From Streptomyces sp. NBC_00525 (GTDB taxonomy: Bacteria; Actinomycetota; Actinomycetes; Streptomycetales; Streptomycetaceae), in contig NZ_CP107834.1 of assembly GCF_036346595.1 (NCBI RefSeq), forward strand, positions 6,448,001 to 6,512,000: 64,000 bases of DNA, written 5' to 3'. The notes beneath the pieces are model-generated. The model saw nothing but the letters and a program-made list of their open reading frames with translations. It did not search any database and was not told where the DNA came from. The position numbers were made by a program, and so were the translations under genes. This document shows positions 1-7,377 of this stretch, in pieces. Position 1 is the first letter of the stretch. Each line of letters opens with the position of its first letter.

Positions 1-2066
1 GCGACCTGCATGTGGGAGCGGGCGGCCTCCAGGCTGATGACGTCGGCGTCCAGGTCGTCGATGGCCTGGACGATGTCACCGAACTCGGCGTAGCACATAT
101 GGGTGTGGATCTGGGTGTCCGGCCGTACCCCGCTCGTGGTGAGCCGGAACGCCTCGGTCGCCCACGCCAGATAGGCCGCACGGTCGGCGGCGCGCAGCGG
201 CAGCGTCTCGCGCAGCGCGGGCTCGTCCACCTGGATCACCGAAGTACCGCTCGCCTCCAGGTCGTTCACCTCGTCGCGCAGGGCGAGGGCGACCTGCCGG
301 GCGGTCTCGGCGAGCGGCTGGTCGTCGCGGACGAACGACCAGGCGAGCATGGTGACCGGACCGGTGAGCATCCCCTTGACCGGCCGGTCGCTCAACGACT
401 GGGCGTACGACGTCCAGCGGACCGTCATCGGCTCGGGGCGCGAGATGTCCCCGGCGAGGACCGGCGGACGCACGTACCGGGTGCCGTACGACTGCACCCA
501 GCCGTGCTGCGTGGCGAGGTAGCCGGTCAGCTGCTCCGCGAAGTACTGCACCATGTCGTTGCGTTCGGGCTCGCCGTGCACCAGGACGTCGAGGCCGGTC
601 TTCTCCTGGAAGGCGATGACCTCCCGGATCTCGGCCCGGACGCGCTCCTCGTAACGGGCCGTATCGATGCGGCCGGCCCGCAGGTCGGCGCGGGCCGTGC
701 GCAACTCGCCGGTCTGCGGGAACGAGCCGATGGTCGTCGTCGGCAGCAGCGGCAGTCCGAGGTGGGCGCGCTGGGCGGCGGTCCGCTCGGCGTACGGCTG
801 GGAGCGGCGGCCGTCCGCGTCCGTCACCGCCTTTGAACGGGCTCGTACGGCAGGGTTCCGGGTGATCGGGGAGGCCGTCCTGGAGGCCAGGGCGGCGCTG
901 TTGGCGGAGAGCTCGGCGGTGACGCTGTCGGTGCCCAGGGTGAGTGCCCGGGCGAGGGTCACGATCTCCGTCGTCTTCTGCCGGGCGAAGGCGAGCCACC
1001 GCAGGACCTGTGGCTCGATGTCCCGCTCGACGGCGGCGTCCAGCGGGACGTGCAGCAGCGAACAGGAGGCGGCGACGTCGACGCGATCGGCCAGCCCGAG
1101 CAGCGTGCCGAGGGTGGCCAGTGACTGCCGCAGGTCGTTGATCCAGATGTTGCGTCCGTCCACGACACCGGCGACCAGGCGCTTGCCGGGCAGCCCGCCG
1201 ACCGCGGCCAGCGCGTCCAGGTTCGCGGCGGCGGACCCCGTGAAGTCGAGCGCCAGGCCCTCGACGGGGGCGTGGGCCAGGACCGGCAGCGCCTCGCCCA
1301 GCCGGTCGAAGTAGGAGGCGACGAGCAGCTTCGGCCGGTCGGTGAGCGCGCCGAGGCCGCGGTAGACGCGCGCGGCGGCGTCGAGCTCGGCCGGGGTGCG
1401 GTCCTGGACGAGGGCGGGTTCGTCCAGCTGCACCCACTCGGCCCCGGCGGCGCGCAGATCCGCGAGCACCTCCGCGTACACCGGCAGCAGCCGGTCCAGC
1501 AGGGTCAGCGGCTCGAAGCCGGCGGGCGCTCCGGGCGCGGGCTTGGCCAGCAGAAGGTAGGTGAGGGGGCCGACCAGCACGGGCCGGGCGGTGTGGCCCT
1601 GGGACAGCGCCTCCTTGACCTCCGCGACCTGCCGGGCGGAGTCGGCCGTGAAGACGGTGTCGGGGCCGAGTTCGGGGACCAGGTAGTGGTAGTTCGTGTC
1701 GAACCACTTGGTCATCTCCAGCGGCGCCACCTCCTGCGTGCCCCGCGCCATGGCGAAGTAGCCGTCCAGCGCGTCGGCCGCGACGGCTTCGCGGTGGCGC
1801 TCGGGGACGGCCCCGACCATGACCGTGGTGTCCAGGACGTGGTCGTACAACGAGAAGGCACCGGTGGGCACTTCCCCGATGCCGGCCTCGACGAGCTGCC
1901 GCCAGGTGTCACGCCGGAGTTCTGCGGCGGTCTGCCGGAGGGCGTCGGCGGTGACGCGGCCCTTCCAGTAGCCCTCGACGGCCTTCTTGAGTTCCCGGCT
2001 CTGTCCCTGGCGGGGGTAGCCGTACACGGTGGCCCGTGCTGCCGCGGCTGCGGACTTCGCTGTCAC
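1..2066 (-). CDS. metE: Cobalamin-independent methionine synthase MetE (3' end cut by window edge)
   Basis: Transfers the methyl group of 5-methyltetrahydropteroyl-triglutamate to homocysteine, the last step of methionine synthesis, in the cytosol. The reading frame from GTG at 2066 stays open to the left edge and gives about 688 residues of a family near 770, so only the extreme C-terminus is missing. Seen: the N-terminal YGYPRQG and MTKWFDTNYHY motifs typical of MetE, and near the left edge HTHMCYAEFGD followed by EAARSHM, which carry the His, Cys and Glu zinc ligands; the last Cys ligand would lie outside the window. AAGGAG stands just upstream of the GTG. A cobalamin riboswitch precedes the gene, so it should be repressed when B12 is available and MetH can work. 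Longer open frames across the same bases are shadows. Confidence 0.95.
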   Translation of the reverse strand, partial: MTAKSAAAAARATVYGYPRQGQSRELKKAVEGYWKGRVTADALRQTAAELRRDTWRQLVEAGIGEVPTGAFSLYDHVLDTTVMVGAVPERHREAVAADALDGYFAMARGTQEVAPLEMTKWFDTNYHYLVPELGPDTVFTADSARQVAEVKEALSQGHTARPVLVGPLTYLLLAKPAPGAPAGFEPLTLLDRLLPVYAEVLADLRAAGAEWVQLDEPALVQDRTPAELDAAARVYRGLGALTDRPKLLVASYFDRLGEALPVLAHAPVEGLALDFTGSAAANLDALAAVGGLPGKRLVAGVVDGRNIWINDLRQSLATLGTLLGLADRVDVAASCSLLHVPLDAAVERDIEPQVLRWLAFARQKTTEIVTLARALTLGTDSVTAELSANSAALASRTASPITRNPAVRARSKAVTDADGRRSQPYAERTAAQRAHLGLPLLPTTTIGSFPQTGELRTARADLRAGRIDTARYEERVRAEIREVIAFQEKTGLDVLVHGEPERNDMVQYFAEQLTGYLATQHGWVQSYGTRYVRPPVLAGDISRPEPMTVRWTSYAQSLSDRPVKGMLTGPVTMLAWSFVRDDQPLAETARQVALALRDEVNDLEASGTSVIQVDEPALRETLPLRAADRAAYLAWATEAFRLTTSGVRPDTQIHTHMCYAEFGDIVQAIDDLDADVISLEAARSHMQV

Positions 2067-2239
2067 GGAGATCTCCTTCGCGAGATGAATCCCTGAAATC
2101 CCGGCGACGGGACGAGAACGCGAAGGGAAGGACGAACCGGACGGCCACGGCCCCGCGCGGCACTGGCACGCGGTCGCTCCGTCTGGTGTGTACGCCGACC
2201 CGCCCTCGAGGTCACCGGAATGTCCGCGCACGGAACGGT

Positions 2240-2460
2240 CCGCACGCGGGCAGTTGGCAGGTCTTCGGACTCGCGGGCACACCCTCCGTACTGGAGGACA
2301 CCTACTGGCCGTCGCTTCCCGAGCCCGTCCGGGCCCAGTGCGTATGACGGCGGTCGTTCCCGCTCACCGCTGCGGGGCAGTCCCGGATTCCCACCGGGTT
2401 CCCTCTTGCGACACCCCGCCTGGCGGACGGGGCGAACCAGCTGCTGTGGCCACCATACGC
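2240..2460 (-). promoter_or_regulatory. Cobalamin (AdoCbl) riboswitch upstream of metE
   Basis: Read on the minus strand, this leader contains the conserved core of cobalamin riboswitches: a GGGAA..GGTG..AATCC stretch followed by ACTGCCCCGCAGCGGTGAG, and about 130 nt further the B12-box-like GAGTCCGAAGACCTGCC. The 3' end lies about 175 nt before the metE start. B12-riboswitch control of metE is established in streptomycetes. Boundaries are approximate because I paired the outer P1 stem by eye. The rest of the 2067-2571 gap holds the metE leader and the GNAT terminator. Confidence 0.9.
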
Positions 2461-2528
2461 GGTGGCGGCGGCAGAGGAGACCCGCCTTCCGGCATCCGGA
2501 AGGCGGCGAGGAGCGTGAGCCGGGGACC

Positions 2529-2563
2529 GTGGCGCCCCGGGAAACCGTTCCCCGGGGCGCCAC
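2529..2563 (-). terminator. Hairpin downstream of the GNAT gene
   Basis: A perfect 13-bp inverted repeat (GTGGCGCCCCGGG at 2529-2541 with its complement at 2551-2563) and a 9-nt loop lies 8 nt past the GNAT stop. There is no clear T-run, which is common for streptomycete terminators. It also separates the GNAT gene from the metE leader. Confidence 0.7.
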
Positions 2564-2571
2564 AGTCGCGA

Positions 2572-3084
2572 TCAGACGCCGAAGGCGGCGGGGTACTGGA
2601 TGGTGCCCGCCGGGACCGGCCGGGTGTCGTCCAGAGCCATCGCCATCATGGCCTCGTCGGGTACGTCGAACGGGGCGCGGATGCCGAAGCCCGAGGCCGG
2701 CGTGAAGCCGAACCGGGGGTAGTAGTCGGCGTGCCCCAGCACGAGGACGAGGTTCTCCTCCACGGTGCGCGCGGCGGCGGCCAGGGCGGCGCGGATGGCC
2801 GCGGAGCCTGCACCGGTGCGCTGGAACGAGGGGAGAACCGCGCACGGCGCCAGGGCGAGGGCGGGCTCACCGTCGACGTGGCAGCGAGTGAGCAGCGCGT
2901 ACCCGGCCGGGGTGCCGTCGGGTGCCGCGGCCACCATCGACAGGCCGTCGATCCACGCCTGCGGGTCGGCGCGCAGGGCGTCGACGATCGCGGCCTCGGC
3001 GGCGGTGGGGAAGGCGGCGAGGAGGATGTCACGGACGGCGGGAACGTCGTCGGTGGTTTCGGGGCGAGCGATCCAGGTGTTCAT
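2572..3084 (-). CDS. GNAT-family N-acetyltransferase (YhbS-like)
   Basis: A 170-residue single-domain GNAT protein, expected to move an acetyl group from acetyl-CoA to an unknown amine in the cytosol. The start is taken at ATG 3084 (MNTWIARPETTDD), where the GNAT fold begins; a longer in-frame form starting at 3186 adds about 34 Pro/Ala-rich residues with no fold. Seen: the beta4-alpha3 acetyl-CoA region around APCAVLPSFQRTGAGSAAI (a variant of the R/Q-x-x-G-x-G/A motif), then LVLGHADYYPRFGF, which is characteristic of the YhbS-like subgroup. It is a single gene between the metE leader and a long intergenic stretch, closed by its own hairpin. Substrate cannot be inferred. Confidence 0.85.
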   Translation of the reverse strand: MNTWIARPETTDDVPAVRDILLAAFPTAAEAAIVDALRADPQAWIDGLSMVAAAPDGTPAGYALLTRCHVDGEPALALAPCAVLPSFQRTGAGSAAIRAALAAAARTVEENLVLVLGHADYYPRFGFTPASGFGIRAPFDVPDEAMMAMALDDTRPVPAGTIQYPAAFGV

Positions 3085-3332
3085 GATTCCGTTCTCGGAG
3101 AGGTCGTGGGTGTGTGGGGCGGGCGGCGCGCAGTCGGGTACGCCTATATGCGCGCAGGCCGGGGTGTTCGAAGCCGGCCCGGTCACGGCGAGGGCGGGGC
3201 ACAGGCCCGCCCGGACGTCCGGGCGCGGCGGAAGAGGGATGGGGACAACGTAAAGACCCTTGAACAGGGACCCCGTCGAGCATGAAGCTCCGCCCCATGA
3301 GCCGACATGCTCGGGCAGGGGAAAGCGTCAGG

Positions 3333-3404
3333 TCAGACGGCGGTCCGGGAGGTGAGGACGGTCCGGCGTGCGCTGCGCAGGGCAGCGTCCTTCGCGGCAG
3401 ACAT
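3333..3404 (-). CDS. Possible 23-residue peptide with strong ribosome binding site
   Basis: A tiny frame (MSAAKDAALRSARRTVLTSR plus three residues) with an unusually good Shine-Dalgarno, AAGGAGGGG, seven bases before the ATG. It is Ala/Arg/Thr-rich, basic, and has no transmembrane stretch, Cys cluster or codon run that would mark a known attenuator leader. It stands alone in the 3085-3659 gap, downstream of the two hairpins that close the sugar operon and upstream of the GNAT gene, same strand. It could be a real small protein, a leader peptide, or chance. The rest of this 575-bp gap shows nothing I can name. Confidence 0.35.
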   Translation of the reverse strand: MSAAKDAALRSARRTVLTSRTAV

Positions 3405-3525
3405 CAACTCACCCCTCCTTCTGATCAGGCAGTCGACTCGAGCGTCACTGCGCTCCGAGATTAACACAGCGCGCCCGGCGCCCACTTGAGCCGCTGCCTT
3501 CGGGGACTGCGACAGGCACATGGAC

Positions 3526-3585
3526 GCGGCCGGCGACGGAGGACAGGGCCGCCCGATGGCAGCCTCGTCCTCCGTCCCCGGCCGC
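3526..3585 (-). terminator. Long hairpin closing the sugar-oxidation operon (distal)
   Basis: Arms 3526-3544 and 3567-3585 form a 19-bp stem (GCGGCCGG / one C-C mismatch / GACGGAGGAC) with a 22-nt loop. It lies about 75 nt beyond the last gene of the operon and is the stronger of two tandem hairpins. Confidence 0.65.
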
Positions 3586-3607
3586 GAGCGACGACGTCTA
3601 GAGCGCC

Positions 3608-3645
3608 GGCCCCCTGGTGCGCGGCCGACGCCGCCGCAGGGGGCC
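3608..3645 (-). terminator. Hairpin closing the sugar-oxidation operon (proximal)
   Basis: A 9-bp perfect stem (GGCCCCCTG at 3608-3616 with CAGGGGGCC at 3637-3645) starts 15 nt beyond the operon's last stop codon. With the hairpin at 3526-3585 it makes a tandem terminator. Confidence 0.5.
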
Positions 3646-3659
3646 GTACGGTACCGGGA

Positions 3660-4652
3660 TCACCCCGCCCCGAGTCCGGCCAGTTCCGCACGCAGCTTCG
3701 TGATCGCGTCCTCGGCGACCTCGTAGGCGCTCGGCACGCCCGGAACCGGCGCGTCGTCCTCGGGAATCCAGAACTTCCGCCGGGTCAGCCGCAAGGAGTT
3801 CAGGAACTCCGGGATGGCGTTGAAGACCTCGATGAGCAGCGGGCCCTCGTACACGGGCAGGACGGGATCGAGGAACTCGCGCCAGGGAATCCAGCTGTCC
3901 GCGACCTCGCCGCGGTCCGGCGGGGAGACCTGGACGTAGTGCAGGCGCCGCTGGTCGGCGGAGTCCTGGATGTCGCTGAGGTAGGCCGCCGGCCCGCTGC
4001 TGCCGAGGACGACGTGGGAGCTGTCGACGCACACGCCGATGTGCGTGCTGCTTACACCGGCGAGGAAGTCGAGGACATCGCGCACCATGTTCGGCGCCGG
4101 TGTCTCCCAGTGGTCGACGGGCTCGATGCCGACCTTGACGCCCTGGTCCGCCGCGTACGCGCCGAGCTCCTCGAAGAGCGGCCGCGCGATGTCGTACCGG
4201 GGCCGGAGCCAGTCCTGCAGGGCGTCGCTCCACAGCGTTTCGCCGTTGACGGTGGGGAACACGTTGTACGGGAACAGGACGGGGCCCGCCATGATGTCGC
4301 CGCCCAGGGCCGCCGTGATGTCCACGCGGGACTTGAGGTAGGCGAGGGCCGCCTCCCGTTCCCCGGCGTCCAGCGAGGTGGGGTTGTAGGCCGGCGTCGT
4401 GGCCACGTTGGTGGTCAGGCCCACGTCCGTCAGGCCGGCCGCGTCGAGGGCCTTCCTGAGCTGCTCGTAGCGGGGCACGTCCTCCTGGGGGTGGCCCGAG
4501 GGGTTCGGGAAGACGGGCATGTCGAAGCCGGTGTACCCGTAGCTCCGCAGCTTCTCCATGTGCCGGACGACGACCTCGGTGTACTGGGGATCGTCCGGGT
4601 GCAGGTTGACCGTGAACATGAAGAAGCTGAGGTAGATGTCGCGCGCCTTCAT
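3660..4652 (-). CDS. Sugar isomerase/epimerase-type TIM barrel protein
   Basis: A 330-residue AP-endonuclease-2-like TIM barrel (the fold of xylose isomerase, IolE and hydroxypyruvate isomerase). Candidate metal ligands appear in order: GIEPVDHWE, VCVDSSHVVLG, HYVQVSPPDRGE and LLIEVFNAIPEF, the usual Glu/Asp/His-or-Gln/Glu pattern. No signal peptide, so cytosolic. The start is ATG 4652, two bases after the TAG of the preceding IolE-like gene and behind a GGGGTGG site inside that gene's end, so the two are translationally coupled. It is the last gene of a five-gene operon with a pyranose-oxidase-like flavoprotein. In known glycoside-oxidation systems such barrels act on the keto-sugar made by the oxidase (elimination or epimerisation). 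The exact reaction is unknown. Confidence 0.8.
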   Translation of the reverse strand: MKARDIYLSFFMFTVNLHPDDPQYTEVVVRHMEKLRSYGYTGFDMPVFPNPSGHPQEDVPRYEQLRKALDAAGLTDVGLTTNVATTPAYNPTSLDAGEREAALAYLKSRVDITAALGGDIMAGPVLFPYNVFPTVNGETLWSDALQDWLRPRYDIARPLFEELGAYAADQGVKVGIEPVDHWETPAPNMVRDVLDFLAGVSSTHIGVCVDSSHVVLGSSGPAAYLSDIQDSADQRRLHYVQVSPPDRGEVADSWIPWREFLDPVLPVYEGPLLIEVFNAIPEFLNSLRLTRRKFWIPEDDAPVPGVPSAYEVAEDAITKLRAELAGLGAG

Positions 4653-4654
4653 CG

Positions 4655-5575
4655 CTACCACCCCAGGGTTTCGGTGAGGTAGGCGCGGGCCATCTTGGCG
4701 TACTTCAGCGGGCACGCCTGCGCCGGGTCCTGTTCGGCCTCGACGACCAGCCAGCCCTCGAAGCCGGCATTCCCCAGCGTGGTGAGGATGGGCTTGAAGT
4801 CGATCATGCCTTCGGAGTCGCCGGGGACGGTGAAGACGCCCTGCAGGATTCCCTCCTCGAAGGACAGGTGGTCGCTCTTCACCTTCTCGGCCACCGACTG
4901 GCGGACGTTCTTGAGGTGGACGTGCTTGATCCGCTGCTTGTGCTTCTCCGCGGTCGTGAGCGGGTTGTCGCCCGCGAGCTGCAGATGCCCGGTGTCGAAC
5001 AGCAGGTTCACATACTTCGGGTCGGTGTCCGTCATCAGCTTGTCGATGTCCGCGGCCGACTGCACACCCGTGCCCATGTGGTGGTGGTAGCAGAGCCGCA
5101 TCCCGCTGTCCGCGGCCAGTTTGCCGATCTCGTTCAGCCCGCTGGTGAGAGGACCCCAGTCCGCTTCGGTGAAGTGGGGGCGGTGCGTGAACACCGGGAT
5201 GGGCTGGAGGTGGGACGACTGTCCGAACTCCGCGACCACGATGTCGTGGCCGCCCACCTTCTTGAGGAACTCCAGCTGCCGCTTGAAGTTCTCGACGGTT
5301 CGGTCCCTCTCCCCGATGGTGAAGTAGGTGCTCACCCAGGGCTCGGACACCTGCAGGCCGCGCAGGTCGAGCGCTTCCTTGAGCGCGGTGGGGTCGTCCA
5401 CCGGGTACTTGTGGCCGATGCTGCAGCCCTGGAATCCCGCGAGCGCCATCTCGCTCACACACTGTTCGAACGGGATGCCGATGTCGATCAGCGGAAAGTC
5501 GTCGTTCCACCACAGTGTCGGCGTCACGCCGAGCGATACCTTGTCGGGGCCCAGGTTCGGGACGGTGCCGGTCAT
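4655..5575 (-). CDS. IolE-like TIM barrel (inosose-dehydratase-like / sugar epimerase)
   Basis: A 306-residue TIM barrel resembling myo-inosose-2 dehydratase (IolE), which removes water from a 2-keto-inositol. The N-terminus (LGVTPTLWWNDDFP, then ALAGFQGCSIGHKYP) has the IolE layout. Putative metal ligands are in VVAEFGQ, LLFDTGHLQLAG, IKHVHLKNV and LVVEAEQDPAQ. ATG 5575 has an AAAGGA site that overlaps the stop of the preceding gene. No other iol genes are near, so it is more likely a paralogue acting on the ketone made by the operon's oxidase than a true inositol-catabolism enzyme. Dehydration, beta-elimination of an aglycone, or epimerisation would all fit the fold. Confidence 0.8.
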   Translation of the reverse strand: MTGTVPNLGPDKVSLGVTPTLWWNDDFPLIDIGIPFEQCVSEMALAGFQGCSIGHKYPVDDPTALKEALDLRGLQVSEPWVSTYFTIGERDRTVENFKRQLEFLKKVGGHDIVVAEFGQSSHLQPIPVFTHRPHFTEADWGPLTSGLNEIGKLAADSGMRLCYHHHMGTGVQSAADIDKLMTDTDPKYVNLLFDTGHLQLAGDNPLTTAEKHKQRIKHVHLKNVRQSVAEKVKSDHLSFEEGILQGVFTVPGDSEGMIDFKPILTTLGNAGFEGWLVVEAEQDPAQACPLKYAKMARAYLTETLGW

Positions 5576-5589
5576 TGCGTTTCCTTTGC

Positions 5590-6126
5590 TCAGAAGTTCT
5601 CGAACGTGGGCGGGGTGGCCCACGATCCGTAGCCCGGCGCCTTCGCGCCGGACGGGTGGGCGCCGATCGCCCGCCACAGCAGCCCCTCGGTGTAGGCGTC
5701 GGGGGAGACGACGAACAGGGGGATGCGTTCGTCGCCGGCCCGCGCGTACTGGCCCTCTGGCCGCCGCTCTCCGGAGGCGGCCGCCGGGGACAGGTCCGTC
5801 TCGGGTTGGCTGTCATCCGGTACGGCGGGCTTCGCCCCGCTCCGGCCGGGTGCCGTCCAGGCCGCCACGTCCATTCGCCCCGTGAGTTCCGGGCCGTACC
5901 AGACGCCGACGTACCAGAGTTTGATGATGCTTTTCACCAGGGGATCGGACGGGTCGGCAGCGATCGCCCTCTCGATCGCGTCCGGCCCTTCCTGATTCAC
6001 GACCGCGTCGTAATATGCCTCCGCCTGGCCGGTCCCCCATAGGTCGAACTCGCTGAACCCGGTCATCGTCGCGGAGAACTTCACGAATGCGCGCAGTTCC
6101 TCGTCCGTGGTCGTTGCCTCTGTCAT
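5590..6126 (-). CDS. Sugar/sorbitol dehydrogenase small-subunit-like protein
   Basis: A 178-residue protein whose N-terminal ~100 residues (LRAFVKFSATMTGF, then LVKSIIKLWYVGVWYGPE) resemble the small subunit of FAD-dependent D-sorbitol dehydrogenase (FAD-SLDH family), which assists a large GMC flavoprotein. The C-terminal half is Pro/Ala/Ser-rich and ends in SWATPPTFENF. Unlike many such subunits it has no obvious Tat signal. AAGGAGGAAGC precedes ATG 6126. It sits 21 bases after the ferritin-like gene and 14 bases before the IolE-like gene. It probably partners the GMC oxidoreductase encoded upstream, for folding, stability or electron transfer; this is inferred from family and position only. 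Confidence 0.7.
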   Translation of the reverse strand: MTEATTTDEELRAFVKFSATMTGFSEFDLWGTGQAEAYYDAVVNQEGPDAIERAIAADPSDPLVKSIIKLWYVGVWYGPELTGRMDVAAWTAPGRSGAKPAVPDDSQPETDLSPAAASGERRPEGQYARAGDERIPLFVVSPDAYTEGLLWRAIGAHPSGAKAPGYGSWATPPTFENF

Positions 6127-6147
6127 GCTGCTTCCTCCTTCGACGGC

Positions 6148-7290
6148 CTAGATCTCGAAAGTCGGACCGGCGTTCAATCCCGATTCCCCCGAGAGCGGGT
6201 TGCGGATGAGCCGGTTCATCGTGTCGCGGATGCGGAACATCTCCCAGACCGCCTTGAGCAGCAGATCGGGCCGGCCGTTGTAGGCCAGATTGATGTTCCT
6301 CAGAAAGGCGGCGTAGGACTGGTTGAATTCCTTGGCGGCCGTGTGGATTTCCGGGTCTCCCTCGAGATCCGCCAGCTTGACGTCCGGCTTCACCGGATAG
6401 ACGGCAGTCCAGTCGACGTGCAGGTCCGGGCCGGAGGGCGCGCCCGGCTCGTCGCCCTTCTGGTAGAACTTTCCCTTTTCCAGTTGCTGGAACCTGTAGT
6501 AGTGGGCGATCTCGTCCTGGCTGTCGTAGATGCCGCCGTGCAGCCCCTCGCCCTGTTCCGCGACGAGGGTGAGCGCCGCCACTGCGGAGTCGCGCCCGGT
6601 CACCTCGATCACGTCGCCGCCGCCCGAGTAGAAGTACTCGGGGGTCACCTGGCGAGCGGGATCACCGGTGAAGATCGTCGTCCCCGCCGTCCGGGCCTGG
6701 TCCTCCAGGTAATTGATGCCCCGCATGATCTCCTCGTAGAACTCACCGATGCTCAGAAAGCGCTGGGTGGGTTCTCCGGGGACCAGGCCGAGGATCGTGC
6801 CGGACTGCTCGAATTCCGCCATCTTCTCCGAGGGGGGCGCCGCACCGTCGGACGTGAGTCCGAGCGCCGCCCAGTCCACCGGTACGAGCCGGCTCTCCTC
6901 GTCGGGCGCCTGCGCGGGCTTCTCGATCTTCAGGAAGGTGTCGAGAGCATCCGGCGAGAACGGCAGGAGATGCACCTGGAAGTAGTCCGGACCGCACGGC
7001 AAGTACGTCGGGTAGTCCGGTACGAATCCGGACTTGGTGAGGTCCGGTGTCCCGCCCACGGCGTTCAGGACGTTCGCGACCAGCGTGAGGTGCAGCATCT
7101 CCTCGACGGCCACGACCCTGATGACGTGCCAGGCGTCCGCGTTCCTGCCCGGCTGCAGCGAGTAGAGGGCGGTCAGATAGGGCGGGAGCGTCGCGTGCTC
7201 CAACTGAAGCCCCTTGTAGAGGTATTCGTGCAGCTCCTCAATGGTCTTGATCTTGGATTCCTGGGACGGGTCCGGCTCTGGAACGGACAT
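6148..7290 (-). CDS. VioB-type ferritin-like protein
   Basis: About 380 residues. The N-terminal ~250 form a ferritin-like helical domain of the type found in VioB/iminophenylpyruvate dimer synthase: LQLEHATLPPYLTALYS (Glu31, His32) and VAVEEMLHLTLVANVL (EExxH at 63-67), with a further helix containing DEIAHYYRFQQL. These are plausible metal ligands. I take ATG 7290 as the start because GGGGGA lies just upstream; an ATG 33 bases earlier lacks a ribosome site. It lies between the GMC flavoprotein and the small-subunit gene in one operon. Its task there is unknown: peroxide removal, metal delivery or a radical or oxygenase step on the sugar are possible. Confidence 0.8.
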   Translation of the reverse strand: MSVPEPDPSQESKIKTIEELHEYLYKGLQLEHATLPPYLTALYSLQPGRNADAWHVIRVVAVEEMLHLTLVANVLNAVGGTPDLTKSGFVPDYPTYLPCGPDYFQVHLLPFSPDALDTFLKIEKPAQAPDEESRLVPVDWAALGLTSDGAAPPSEKMAEFEQSGTILGLVPGEPTQRFLSIGEFYEEIMRGINYLEDQARTAGTTIFTGDPARQVTPEYFYSGGGDVIEVTGRDSAVAALTLVAEQGEGLHGGIYDSQDEIAHYYRFQQLEKGKFYQKGDEPGAPSGPDLHVDWTAVYPVKPDVKLADLEGDPEIHTAAKEFNQSYAAFLRNINLAYNGRPDLLLKAVWEMFRIRDTMNRLIRNPLSGESGLNAGPTFEI

Positions 7291-7377
7291 GTTCCCCCAA
7301 TCGTGGGCGGTGGCGGTGGGCATGCGGAGAGGCGGTCGCGGCCGGTGGTGTGTCCGGCCCGCAGGGGTGTGGGCCGG

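Noticed and set aside
76..1707. 543-codon minus-strand frame in the metE region
   Set aside because: It is in a different frame from MetE and is Arg/Pro-rich; the MetE frame (open at the window edge) has all family motifs.
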